A DNA stretch of 64,000 nt from Celoporthe dispersa. Its lineage: Eukaryota; Ascomycota; Sordariomycetes; Diaporthales; Cryphonectriaceae. Below the pieces are notes generated by a model, which saw nothing but the letters and a program-made list of their open reading frames with translations, did not search any database and was not told where the DNA came from. Below, in pieces: positions 34,214 through 45,548 of the stretch. The stretch is taken from positions 4,030,001 to 4,094,000 of the forward strand of contig WAID01000009.1 of the NCBI GenBank assembly GCA_016584495.1, read 5' to 3'. Position 1 is the first letter of the stretch. The number at the start of each line of letters is the position of its first letter. A program made the position numbers and the translations under genes.

Positions 34214-35265
34214 TCAGAGCCCCCTCCAGAACGCCTCGATAAGAGTAGCCACTTCAGCAACCCGCTGCCTCACGAGAGCATGGCCAGCCTGCGGGACAAC
34301 AGCCACATTGGAGACCCCGACTTCCAGCAGATCCTGCCTGCTGCACACCTCGTCCAGCTCACCCACCACCCCGAGACACCTGTCCACGCCCACAGCCTCC
34401 ACGGCAGCCCTATAGGCAGCATGGTTATCAAACACGGCGCCGTCTCGAAAGACAGCCACCACGCTGCCCGCGTGGCCCGCGTGCGCCTTCATCTCCCAGT
34501 CCCGCACGGCCTCCGCGACGACCTCGCCCCTGGCCACCCTGTCCCTCCAGTCGTCCGGCACGATCAGCCTCCCGCCCTCGAGAAACTCCAGGACCAGGGC
34601 AAGCGTGCTGCCCGGCTCCTCCACGACGACAAGGTCGCCGGCAGTAGGGCCCGCGAGCTCGTGTCTCGCCTGCACCTCGTCCGAGAACAGGACCGAGCGC
34701 CGCATCAGCCCGGCCGGCGCGATGAAGGACACAGAACGCACTGCTCGCTCGGGGCGGGAGGCCGCATAGCCTGCCGCCAGCGAGCCGCCGAATGAGTACC
34801 CGACGAGGTGGAGGTTGCTGTCCTGCCACCCCAGCGCAGCGAGGACCTCGTCTAGGAGGCCGTGGAACAGGGAGGGCACGTGAGGGGTGAGGGGGTTTCG
34901 GTGAGCCCGTGACCCCAGAGGTCGACGAGGGCGATGTGCGCGGTGGGAAAGCGGGTGCGGAGGGCTGTGGTGAAGGGATGGAGGCCCAGGGCTGGTGTTT
35001 GGATGCCGTGGATCATGAGGATGTGGAGGGGAGGGTGGTCTGGGGTCGTGGTGGTGGTGGCGGCTGGGTAGAGGTAGTATGCTGCTCTGCCCTGAGGGGT
35101 GGCTAGGTATCTTGCCTCAGGGAGAAGCTTGCTAAAGATCTTGGTCATCTCGGCCTCTGTGGGCGCCTGGATGGGTGTTGGCAGCGGCGCGTCCTGGGTG
35201 GTGGTTGTGGTGGCAGCCCAAGGGCGCGGGATGACGAGCAGAGGAGGAGGTTGTTGGCTTGCCAT
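34214..35265 (-). CDS. Alpha/beta-hydrolase fold protein
   Basis: About 350 residues. Fold landmarks: oxyanion-loop region ILMIHGIQTPALGLHPFTTA, a strand and turn ALVDLWGHGL, the nucleophile elbow GYSFGGSLAAGYA (Gly-x-Ser-x-Gly) and a C-terminal His in AGHALVRQRVAEV. A substrate cannot be predicted. The frame breaks at the G5 run 34891-34895 (C5 on the coding strand): one additional C would give HGLTETPLTPHVPSLFHGLL and join the halves, so I count it as one gene with a likely one-base omission. The start at 35265 (MASQQPPPLL) follows a CT-repeat leader; a Met at 35487 is in frame but its extension looks like leader sequence. It lies next to the siderophore transporter, but no role in that pathway is shown. 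Confidence 0.7.
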
Positions 35266-36403
35266 GTTTGCTGGTTTCTCTCTCTCTCTCTCTTTCGGAA
35301 GTTGTTGAGCAAGATAGAAAGAGGGAGCTGGAATGATCCCACATAGATCTTGCTGGAGTAGTTTGGACGAGAGAGAATTAGAGAGAGAATTATTAGCTTG
35401 TAGATTTCCGCTAGTGAGTGAAAACCCACCCTTATCTGTGTCTGGGTGTGAGGATTTCGTGCCGTCCGCAAGGCGTGCAAATAGCATGAGTAGGGCGCGG
35501 CGAAGGCTTGTTGAATCCTTCAGGAATTAGTTCCAGACCAGTCAGTCAGACATAGAATGTTCATACATGATAATTATCGACCTACATAAGCTATTTCTAA
35601 TGCCTAGGAAATGACAAATCAGCATGTTTTCTACAATTTGTAACCATCTTGTTTGTGCTGTTGATAAGGAGCACCGGCACCGAGACGAGGCACCTCTACC
35701 AAGACATGAGCTGCAATGATATGGTATTAACTACAAAAGACAGCTGACTGCACAATATATGTTCAGGACCCAGAATATAATCCTATATGTTCATGAAGAC
35801 TGTTGAGAGCTTTGGTACTGTTGGTTGGGCGAGTCATGACTGCAAGGACTCGCGCAAGGCCTCTCTTTCCTCAGCTTCTTTTCCCGCACCTGTGAAGTGG
35901 CAGGAGCAGCCCTGGGTCAGAAGCAAGAGTGTTGCTGCCAGCAAGGCAGGAACCATTGATTTGCGCTACACAAGGCAGTGTGCTGTGCCAATCAGCTTGC
36001 AGAACTAGTCACTGTTACACAAACTAGAACAAGAAGGTGAGATCATAGGAGTCCAAAGGCTTCCTGCCTCTTGAGGATGTGATCTTGCACAAGATTCAAC
36101 TGTTCCAGTTCGCGGACAACAGTCTGTCTGTTGTTCTGTCCAGAGATCGTTGGTATTGTGATAAAATAAGCTCGGAAAGATCATCACTGCACCCGCTCCA
36201 CTGCTCCTATTAATAATAATAAAAGAATTCATCCATCTGACAACATTGACCTCATGATTCAATCCGTCCACGGGCACACCCTTTTTTTCTTCTTCCTTCT
36301 TTCAAAATCCTTCCTTTTCCTCCTCCTGAGCGGTCATCAGCCGCACCCTCTTCCTCTCTTCCCCCTCCTGTCTCTCTCTTTCTCTCTCTCTCCTTTTTTT
36401 CTT
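35266..36403. other. Gene-free stretch
   Basis: Hydrolase promoter plus 3' flank of the transporter gene. The 35540-36000 part is comparatively AT-rich. A CT-rich tract lies at 36360-36405, immediately past the transporter stop. Confidence 0.5.
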
Positions 36404-38464
36404 TTAGAAGACCATACCCTTGACCTGGGAAATCTTGTTCAGGTTGAGATCCTTGATCAAAAAGACCCAGATGAAGGACAGGGCCATGACACCAGTTCCG
36501 GCCGCCAGCATCCTGGTCTGGGCATAGCCGTAGGCATGCTGGATGGCCAGCCTGGTCTCGCTGCCGACGGGGTAGCTCAGCTGGGTGTCGAGGTCCTCGT
36601 AGATCATGGTGAAGTTGGCCATGGCGGACTCGGGGAGGTACCACTCGAGGGCGTTGGGGAAGGTGTTTGTCCAGATGGCACCCGAGATGGCGGCACCCAG
36701 GGCATCACCGATTGTACCGATGACATAGAGGAGGGCGAGGGCGGCGGAGACGTGCTGGTGGTCGACGGCGGCCAGGACGGCGACCTGCTGGACGATGATA
36801 AAGATGGAACCTCCGATGGCGATGAAGACCTGGCACATGATCTGGTAGCCGACGGACTGGTCGGGCCGGCGGAAGTAGATCATCAGGCCCTGGGCAAAGA
36901 TGTACAGCGGCACGGCGATGTACAGGAGCCAGCGGAAGCGGCCTGTGCGGCGCATCAGCCAGCCCACGCCGAACAGGAGCACGCCCGACACCACGTTGAA
37001 GGTGTTGTAGATGTAGCCGGCCTCGGCGATGCTGACGTCGTTGACCACCTGTAGGTACGAGGTAAAGTAGTTGTCCCAGCAGTAGTAGGCGATCTGGTAG
37101 GTGGCGTCGAGGAGACACGCGCCCAGGACGGTCCGGTCCAGGAGGAAATGGTAGCTCAGCAGCGGCACGGGGGCCACCCACGTCTCGAACGCGGCGAACG
37201 ACATCAGCAGAACGAAGCCGACCACCAGCATGGCGATGATGTAGCCCGAGGCCCAGCCGTCGGGGGCGGAACCGGCAATGTCGAAGGGGAGGAGGAAGAG
37301 CACAAGACCGACTGAGAAGAGAATAACCCCAAAGACTGGAAGAAGAAAAAAAGAAGAGTAAAAGGTTGATTTGTTAGCCTATCTGGTGCTGCCATGAAGA
37401 TGTGGGACGTACTGATCGAGGAGACAAAAGAAAGAAAAAGAAAAGGAGAGATACGTACTGTCAAAGTCCACAAAGTAGTGCCAGATGCTCTGCAGGGCTG
37501 TCCGGCCGCTGTTGTGCTCAATATAGTTGCCCAGCTTCTTGGCCTTCCTGATGTTGGCCTTGAGGATGAAGAACAGAGGAGCTGCCACGACAGGGAAGAC
37601 GATGGCAAAGAGGCCGAACCCCCAGCGCCAGCTGATGTTGTAGTAGAACGCTTCCGAGGCCGAGGAGCCGACAAAGGCGGTGATGATGTACGGAGAGGAG
37701 GTGAAGGCGTAGGCCAGACCTCGGTTCTTCAGCTTGGAGGCATCGGCCGTGATGACATCCACGCAGAAGGTCATGCCACCGAAACCGATGGTGTAAAAGA
37801 CCTGTCTCGGATGTTAGCAAGTCTTTTTTCTTTTCCCTTTCTTTCTTTCTTTCCCCCCTTTCTTCTTGTCCGTGAAAAACCACCCCGAGGTGATGGGTTG
37901 GACTTACATATGCGGCACAAAAGGTCGGCAGGTTCTCGCTGGCCGCCATCAGGATGAGGCCCAGGGTGGCAAAGACAGTCATGATGGCAAAACCCTCGGC
38001 ACGGCCCCAGACATCAAGAATCTTAGACAGAGGCACGTAGACGGCAGCCGACATGGCATCGGCCACCACGTAGATGACGTTGAGCAGCGAATGGGTCTCC
38101 CAGGCGCTTGTCGCATAGGGGATCAGGTTGCTCAGGATGGTGGACTGCATCGCGTTGACAAAGTAGAGCAGAAAGATGCTGGGGTTCGGGAGACCAGTGT
38201 TAATATCATGGGACAAGTCCGGACGGCCGACCGACGATGGTGGCCAGCGGGATTCTCTGTGTGCATGCATGGAGAGAGCGTGACCTACTTGAGGAACACC
38301 AGGATCAGCGAGAGCCGCGACCAGCTCAGGGTCGCGGCCTCGACGTCCCGGACACCGCGCTGGGCTTCCGCGTTGGGGAGCTCGTGCTGGTCGACACTCT
38401 CGTCGCTCGGGACGACATCGTCGGTGGCCTGAGGCGTCTTGTCGATGATCTCTGGGGAACTCAT
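36404..38464 (-). CDS. MFS siderophore-iron transporter (SIT/MirB family)
   Basis: Predicted plasma-membrane H+ symporter that takes up ferri-siderophores. Exons 38464-38289, 38178-37908, 37801-37459 and 37335-36404 give 573 residues, close to the usual 14-helix SIT size. Typical SIT segments: LYFVNAMQSTILSNLIPYAT in the first helix, VFYTIGFGGMTFCVDVITAD, WRWGFGLFAIVFPVV and the C-terminal pair ALALLYVIGTIGDALGAAIS and QTRMLAAGTGVMALSFIW. The N terminus (about 45 residues) is acidic and cytosolic. It lies at the end of the siderophore cluster, where a MirD-type transporter is often found. Three exact ATCWGATAA sites lie 1.0-1.6 kb upstream, consistent with iron repression by the GATA factor SreA. 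Which siderophore it carries cannot be read from sequence. Confidence 0.88.
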
Positions 38465-39473
38465 GGCGACAGAATTATGGACTGACGGCTGCCCTTGGCG
38501 CTGTCGACAGGCCCGAACGTCTTGTTGCTGTGAGTTGCCGAAAAGGGAGGGGAAGGGGGAAGGGGATATGACACTTGGGACTGTCCCCTCTGGCGCGCGC
38601 GCGTGTGTGTTATGTGTCGAGAAGACGAATCTGATATAATACACCACTCCTTGGTGGTGATATATGGGAGATGAAGACGAAGACCGCGTCAGGCAATCCG
38701 TACTGGGGCCCTGTGAGTGGAAAAATTTCCCCAAAGGCAGGCCGGGCTAGACAAATACTGTACCGTGCATTTATTTAGTAGGGCCACTTCGGGGGTACTT
38801 GTAGGACATGGATGTTGGGTTCTAGTGGAGGAGGACCATCGTACCCTCAGATCAAGGTCCTCTTATTGGACGTCCTCCGACGTCGGATCCGAAAAACGTG
38901 ACGACTCGAGCGTGTTTTTGCCTCTTCTGCTAAAGGAAATCCAGACCGTGGATGGGAACAGTTTCGTCCGCCTATGGAGTCTGCTTGCGTTGCTCTCTGG
39001 GCCCCCCCTCCTCCGGCCTTGTCTCTCTCTCTCTCGCATCTACGTGCCGAGATGCACACTTTGCAATGTGCATTGCCATAATTAGTATCACACACACACA
39101 CTCTCTCTCTTCCAAGCTTGTTTCTTGTTATTTCATGGCCTGACTGGGGAAACAATGGGCTCGGGATTGCCTGTTGTAGACTCTCCGGAGCCCAATTTTT
39201 GTGATTCCCCTTGGTATGCAAAAGACGCAACTTCCCATGGAGCGTTTAGTAGTGTTTTTTCTTACACACTTGTATGGCCGGCGCTGAGGAGTGATGAGAG
39301 AGAGTGTGTGCCACTTCTCTCTTTTTTTTCCCCTTCTCTTTCTTTTCTTCCTTCTTCAGCGCAGTCTAGACGATCTGGGCCCACACCCAAGAGTCTAGAG
39401 GGCAGAGCTCCTGACCTCTTCTCTCCTCTTCGGCTCCCCGCGTGGCGCAAAGCCTGAGTGGGAGGTATTAATC

Positions 39474-39482
39474 TTATCAGAT
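39474..39482 (-). promoter_or_regulatory. SreA-type GATA site (ATCTGATAA)
   Basis: Exact match, on the minus strand, to the extended GATA consensus ATCWGATAA recognised by SreA/Sre iron repressors. It lies about 1.0 kb upstream of the MFS transporter start. Confidence 0.6.
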
Positions 39483-40022
39483 CCGGTGCGTGTGGGTCCT
39501 TACCATCACTCCCCTCCCCCCCTGCGAGCACGACACAGTATCACGGCCCAAGGGCAGGTCGAGACGGACCAATCCGGAGTGTGAAGACGAGCGATCGGTG
39601 TTTGTCGGCGTGGGTGTGTGTGAGTGAGTGTGTGTGTGGGGGAACGGACAACTTGAGCCCACCACCCCCCTCAATTCCAATCATCCACGTCTTACTGTGT
39701 CGTACACATCTTTCTTCGTAGCCTGATCCCATCAGGACGGAACCATTGGGCCACATGAACGGACTGGTCCCGAGAAGGGCCGACGACCTTGTCCATACGA
39801 ATGCAGAGTTTTCCGCCCAGGGCCCCCGGGGGGGGGGGGTTTGAGAAATGGGAAACGAGAGGGAGTGGGGTTTGATGGGAGAGCGAGAGAGAGAGAGAGA
39901 GAGAATTCCCACACAGGGTTCCACTGCTGCGGAGGGAGGGGCCTCGCTAGCTACACCTGAGGAGCAATTCATGCCCTGCGTGGTATGGCGGCCTGCGAAA
40001 CAAAACTTGTGGTGGTAGTGCG

Positions 40023-40031
40023 ATCAGATAA
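40023..40031 (+). promoter_or_regulatory. SreA-type GATA site (ATCAGATAA)
   Basis: Exact ATCWGATAA match on the + strand, 32 bases from an inverted partner site at 40064. Paired inverted sites are plausible for tight iron repression. Confidence 0.65.
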
Positions 40032-40063
40032 TTCTCTTCGGACCATTCAAGTGGGCACGGAAA

Positions 40064-40072
40064 TTATCAGAT
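40064..40072 (-). promoter_or_regulatory. SreA-type GATA site (ATCTGATAA)
   Basis: Exact match on the minus strand, forming an inverted pair with 40023-40031. Confidence 0.65.
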
Positions 40073-41245
40073 CCTTTTCTAGCCGAGGGCTGGTATTGAA
40101 TTCAGTGGGACCCCCGAGACAGGGCCCAGGGTGGGTGTGTGTGTGTGTGAGTGGGGACTTGTTCTAGTCAGTGTGCTTTTTCAGATAATTGCATAAACGC
40201 ATGATGGCCACACAGTGTGTAGAACATGGTAGGGTGAGCGGGGTGTACGAGCTGGCTCCGTCGGCGTGGGCCTCTGAAGAGGAAAAAAAAAACCAAAAAA
40301 ACCCCAGCAGCCTGTCCCGTTTCGACCAGATTATACGAGGAGCACTACCCCCCCCCCCGGTATCCTCCAAGCTCTCAAACCTCTCCATGATGTGCAATAC
40401 TACTGCTGCTCTGGTGTAGCCCAGCTCTTCAGGCCGCGAGATCTCTGGAAAGCAGATGCCCCGCCCGGGCTCCAACGTAATGCAAGTACGACGACCAGAT
40501 CGTCAGCCCAAGATGTCTAATGCAGGTATTGTATGTACTGTGTTGATCTCCCGGCTCTCGCCACAGGTGGCGCGCAGACTGCCTGCTGCACCGTAGATCT
40601 CAACTCTTTATTTTTTTGATGGGGGGGGGGTCGAGTCAGGCCATCTGCCGTTTACGTACATGATGCACACAAGGAAGCTGTCTGCCCAAGGAGAGCCTGT
40701 CAGTATTATGGCACCATGTCCATAGCAGAGAAAATGTGACAAGAAAGGAAAAAGAAGAGGGAGAAAAGAAAAAAAAAGACGACCTGCCACCTGTGGCAAG
40801 TTTACCCCACGGCCCAATATCAGCCAAGCGGCTTGGCGTACCACTTTCACGTAAAGCGAAAAGGTCACATGTCGAATGTTATGAATGAGGATATGTCAGG
40901 AACATTGAGGGCCTTGTGTGTTGTGGTGATGTGCTTGGTCAGTTGCTGTGGTCGAACGCGTGGACTTTGTACTATGTCCGCGTAACGTGGTGGGCCGTAT
41001 ACACGTACTTTGCTACTTGTTCTTTGTAACATTGTACCATGGTAGCAACCGGGTTGGAACCCACTGGAGGAGCTTTGTACATTTCTTTTTTCTCTGTTCA
41101 CCAGAAACACACTATGTACAGGAACACACACCTGGAATAGACCTGCGAGGCTGAGCCATTCATTACTTTTTTTTTTTGGCCCCCTCCCCTCATAATGCAA
41201 TTTTGAGCGCCCACCGTCATCGTCCTCGGCACTTCAGCAGTCACC

Positions 41246-42682
41246 TTAGAGCTTGGCATTCCAGGCCGCGCGGTCCGCCGACTCCAGCGGCCTCTCCCGC
41301 CCGTCCCAGAACAGCGGGCACAGCTGGAACCACTTCTCCCTGCTGCAGACAGAATGGACCGAGCGCTTGTGGGCGAAGTCGACGTACTTGCCGATGGTGA
41401 GGCCCTGGGCGTTCTCGTAGGACAGGATGATGGCGCCCGAGGCCTTGGGCTCACCCACCACGTTCACCGTGCGCGGGTCGTCGAGGAAGCAGTAGTGGAT
41501 ACAGCTCGAGTACCAGGCGTTGACGCGCATGGCGCCGCGGAACGAGGCGTCGCCTACTAGGGAGTGGCGGCCTCGGTCGTAGTCGCCGGCGTCATAGTGG
41601 GCGCCGTAGTGATCCTCCTATAATAAAAAAAAATAAATGGGGCCAGGTCAGTCTCTCTCTCTCTCTCTCTTCAGGCAGTCGGCGCAGGTGGGTGGGCGTC
41701 AGGAGCTCACCTTTGCCCAGTAGAGCTCGTAATAAGCAAAGCGGGTGTCGTCGAAGCGGCCAAAGAGGCACAGCACGTGCGGGTCAAGATGCAGCTTGCG
41801 GAGGTACTCCCTGTGCTGGTCCAGCGTGCCCGTCTCGTTCCAGCCCTGGGCCACGCGCGGGTCGTTCTGCCACGTGTTGAAGAGCTTCAGGTGCTCCTGG
41901 TCCTGCCAGTCGACCGCCTCGAGGGAGAAGTGCGCCCCCGTCTCGGGGATCCAGCGGCTGTACACGATCGAGCCCGGGTGCGGCTTCGGCCGGCGCACGG
42001 GGTGGCGCGTGTACACAGGCTCGTCCGGAAACTTATTGGTGATGGTGTAGTTCTCGGGCATGAGCGGATACTGGGCCAGGGACCTCCTCAGGGGGCCGTC
42101 GGTGCCGTCGCCCGCCACCCAGATGGGCCTCGGGCCTGTGGGCGAGGCGGCGCCCTGCCAGAACGAGCTCCGGAGCACCAGCAGCTCGCCCTCTCCCGGC
42201 TGCGGGTCTGCCTTGTCCTTGGCCAATCTTGGTTTTGGGTGCTCGACGCCGAGCCCTGTGCAGAGCAGCTCGTTCCGGAGGACGTCCTGGCCCTCGCCGG
42301 CCAGGGACAGCCTGAAGTATTCATTGGTCGGGTGCGCGAGGTAGATGGCGTGGACGACGTTCCAGATCTGGTCCAGCGAGGGCGGGCTGCCACCGGTCCA
42401 CTGGAAGATGGTCGAGGGCGCGCGGCGTGCTCTGGCCCAGGGGTTGTTCTCTGCGATGGGCGGGCGCTCATTCTCGCCGGGGTATGTGAGGTCGAGGAAG
42501 GAGAGAGCATCTGAGTGGAGTGGTTGTGGTAGCGCGCGTCCCTTTGCTGGCTGCTCTTCCAAGGTCAGGTTGAGCCTGGGCGTTGAGCCTCCGACCGTCT
42601 GCACCCGGTAGGTCGTCAGGAACGGGTAGGGAAGCTTGATTAGGGGATAAGTGCTCTTTGACGATGCTGTGTTGGACCCCAT
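41246..42682 (-). CDS. sidF: SidF-type anhydromevalonyl-CoA:N5-hydroxyornithine acyltransferase
   Basis: Transfers the anhydromevalonyl group from CoA to N5-hydroxyornithine, making the building block of fusarinines and coprogens. Exons 42682-41711 and 41617-41246 (93-base intron); 447 residues. The C-terminal half is the GNAT-like IucB/MbtK-type acyltransferase domain: LFNTWQNDPRVAQGWNETGT, REYLRKLHLDPHVLCLFGRF, YYELYWAKEDHYGAHYDAGD, then IHYCFLDDPRTVNVVGEPKA. The protein ends NAKL, so AKL could act as a type-1 peroxisomal signal; the orthologous step is peroxisomal in Aspergillus. It is divergent from sidH across a 727-base promoter, as in Aspergillus-type clusters. No frame problem is seen. 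Confidence 0.92.
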
Positions 42683-43409
42683 TTTGAAAGGCAGCGTGTT
42701 TGGTTGTAAGCAGCCGGTATGACAAGACGGGAGGGAGAGAGAGAGAGAAGGAGAGAGAGGCTATTCAGGCCGCGCAGAAACAATGCGTGCAACGGTTTCT
42801 GTAAGGTCCAAGAGAGAAAAGATGTCTGTCGATGCGGTCATCGGCACAAGAATGCTGACCACACAGAGAACCTGCGCTCCGGTCCGGGGTTCCCAGGGTG
42901 GGTGTGTGTGTGCATAGTACCATGTATGTGGCCATCACGGTGCGCGCAGACGAGCCAGTGCAGGCGGACTGTGCAGTACATAGCGTATGTCTTTTTTGCC
43001 CTTGGCCCTCTTGGAGTAGACCCACACATAGCCGTAGGGATTGCCCCTATTCCAGATGGTGCGAGGATGGGGCCCTGTCTGTCATGATCCGATCCGAGCT
43101 TGGGAGCGAAGGGGGCAAGTCCATGGGAGGTTTCCACAGGAGAGCGCGCAGGTGTCAGTGGCTTGGTTAGTGGCTTGCACGGTACTATAGTGCATAGTAC
43201 AAGGTCCCGAATAAGTACATAGTAGCATGTAGTGCCTGAAGGTGAAGCGTCTGTGTTTGTGTGTGCTTCTCGGCGGTGCGAAGGAGTTGAAGTCGACGAT
43301 ATTCACCTTCTCGTCGACCAGACAAGATCTGCTTCAGTCAGCCCGTCAGTCACACGGTCAGCAAGGCACAAAAAAAAGACAGACACACAGACAGACAAAT
43401 CTGCCCACC
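42683..43409. promoter_or_regulatory. sidF-sidH bidirectional promoter
   Basis: A 727-base spacer between opposed starts of two genes in the same pathway. I see no exact ATCWGATAA here. It contains repeated GTAC-type words (TAGTACCATGTA near 42917, GTACATAGTAGCATG near 43216). Confidence 0.6.
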
Positions 43410-44360
43410 ATGTCTTCCCTCCGCTCAAGGCGGCTCGAGTTTCAGCACTTCAAGGTCACTTTCCCACAGGAGCAGGTCGTGCAGGTCACGCTGAACAGGC
43501 CACAGAAGCTCAACTGTGTCGACAAGGCCACCAGCCGGGAGATTGCAGAGATCTGGGAGGCGTTTGACCAAGATGACAGCCTCCTGGTGGGTATCATCAC
43601 AGGTGTCGGGAGGGCCTTTTGCACCGGAGCCGACCTGCAAGGTGGGTGACCAACCCGAGATCTCTCTTCCTCTTCTCTTTTCCTCTTTCTTCTCCCCTCT
43701 CTCGAATAGATCAAGGGCTAACGACAACGGAAACGCCTAGAGTGGAACGAGATGAACAAGAACGGAGTGGTCAACGACATGAGCGCCCCAGGCCTCGCTG
43801 GCCTGCCACGTCGGGCGGGAAAGAAGCCGATCATCGCAGCGGTGAATGGTATCTGCATGGGCGGGGGTTTCGAGATGGTGGCCAACTGCGACCTGGTGGT
43901 GGCATCCTCGACGGCTGTCTTCTCCCTGCCCGAGGCGAAGAGGGGTATCGTGCCCGTGGCGGGGTGTCTGCCGCGACTGGCCCGCACCATCGGCCTGCAG
44001 AGGACCATGCAGCTGGCCCTGACCGGCAGGAATGTGGACGCCAAGACGCTCCACGGGTGGGGTCTTATCTCTGAAGTAGTGGACCCCGACGACCAAGACA
44101 AGGAGGGCCGGTCTGGTGGTGGTGTCGTGGGTGCTGCGCTGCGATGGGCACAGGACATCTGCAAGAACAGCCCGGATGCCGTGATCGTGGGACGCATGGG
44201 GATACGCATGGCCTGGGACACGGGCAATGTCGAGGAGGCCGTGACGGCCCTGGCAGACGAGTGGTATCCTCGCCTGGTCAGCGGTCCCAACTTTGCCGAG
44301 GGCATCAAGGCGTTTACGGAGGAGAAGAGACCGCCGAGGTGGGTGACATCGAAGCTGTGA
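43410..44360 (+). CDS. sidH: SidH-type mevalonyl-CoA hydratase (enoyl-CoA hydratase family)
   Basis: Dehydrates mevalonyl-CoA to anhydromevalonyl-CoA, the donor for SidF. Exons 43410-43641 and 43741-44360, spliced LQ-EWNEMNKN; 283 residues. Crotonase-fold segments: VVQVTLNRPQKLNCVDKAT, GVGRAFCTGADLQEWN, the oxyanion-hole region VNGICMGGGFEMVANCDLVV, and FSLPEAKRGIVPVAGCLPRL with the catalytic-position Glu. It ends VTSKL; SKL is a canonical type-1 peroxisomal targeting signal, as expected for this pathway. The start was chosen at MSSLRSRRLEF because the upstream in-frame Met at 43242 lies in leader-like sequence. Confidence 0.92.
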
Positions 44361-45548
44361 CTGATCCTGTCATGAGCCCGGACGGAGAGGTAGTGTGGGA
44401 ACGACAGGGAGGGAAGGAGCGAGGGTGGGCACGGTAGCCCGCGGAGCGTGGGAGGAAAGCGAGGAGGAGAAAAGGGCGAGACAGGGACACTGTGTACTGT
44501 ACTGTACCATAGATTCTACGCATACTGCCGGGACAAAAAAAAAAAAAGAAAGAGAAGAAGAAGAAAAGGTTCGCGGACGGCAATTGGGCCACCTCGAGCC
44601 CTGGACAAGCTTTCGCTCTAACCCATAGCACTGAGGTGTACCGGCTGGACTGAGGATAATGCCACGGTTTTTCTCCGTACTATGTTACATGGTGTTGAGG
44701 ATTATGGGTCGTTTTTAGTCATCGCTGCAAGGGGGACCCCCCAACCTCGGCTCGGATATGCCAAAGTAGCAACAAACTCTGCTGTCATCTAATCTTATCT
44801 GATCTGATCGATACGATGTACGGTGTGCAATGTACTGTGTACGGTACGGTCAAACGGTTCTGTGTCACAGTGTGTGTGATGATGAAGGGAAAGAGCTAGA
44901 CTGGGATCCTACTTGGCATTACTATAGTAGTTGATGGTGAAAATTTTCAAAAGGCAGCGAAACAGGGACACTGCCGCTGGCCACACTTTCTCCCTCCCTC
45001 CATAATCGCATAATTGATTTTGTCCCCTCCACCCCACACAACCATGATGTTCTTCCACCTCTCACATGCCATTTTTACCATAGTGTCATTACACAGTACC
45101 AGCATTATGGATTATGGAGTGCCGATCTCGGGCTGCCATGCCTGGGCCCTGATGGATCCCCCCTTCTTCTGAACCTTCTTCGCCTCCTTCTCTGTCGTGT
45201 GTACCATGTACCATGTATTTTGCAATGTACTATGTACTGCGCGGACTCAGTAGGATGCAGGACGGAGAATGTCTTCTCTCATGCCTTACACTTACTAGTA
45301 CTGTGCATACTGCATTGCACTTACTATAGTACATGCAATGACTGCAGACCTGGAACTGGGGCTCAGGGGAATGACGAGATCCACTCCGCCAACGATGGCA
45401 GCCTGCTAAACTCTGTCCTCAAACAGCCGACCTGCACGACCGTTGGCCCTGCCAATAACTTCTTCCGGATTCCGATCTTAGGATCTAGAAGCAGCAAGCA
45501 GATTTGCTTGCGAGGGCGGCGTAGAGACGAGACTCCTCCTCCTCTCAC
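44361..45548. promoter_or_regulatory. Spacer between sidH and the ABC transporter gene
   Basis: Contains one exact SreA-type site (44795-44803) and many TGTACTATGTAC-like words (44495-44520, 44818-44850, 45195-45240, 45300-45335). It probably also includes the unlocated first exon of the ABC transporter. Confidence 0.5.
44795..44803 (-). promoter_or_regulatory. SreA-type GATA site (ATCAGATAA)
   Basis: Exact ATCWGATAA match on the minus strand, followed on the + strand by another GATCTGATC word. It lies about 750 bases upstream of the ABC transporter reading frame. Confidence 0.65.

Larger units (their letters stand above)
38465..41245. promoter_or_regulatory. Long regulatory spacer upstream of the siderophore transporter
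   Basis: A 2.8 kb spacer with no credible gene between the transporter start and the 3' end of sidF. It holds three exact SreA-type GATA sites (listed separately), near matches at 38627-38635 and 40181-40190, GT/CA and GA microsatellites (39600-39640, 39885-39905, 40131-40150), and C-rich tracts. Confidence 0.5.

Noticed and set aside
38627..38635. ATCTGATAT, near-match to the SreA site close to the MFS transporter start
   Set aside because: Last base differs from ATCWGATAA; kept out of the list of exact sites.
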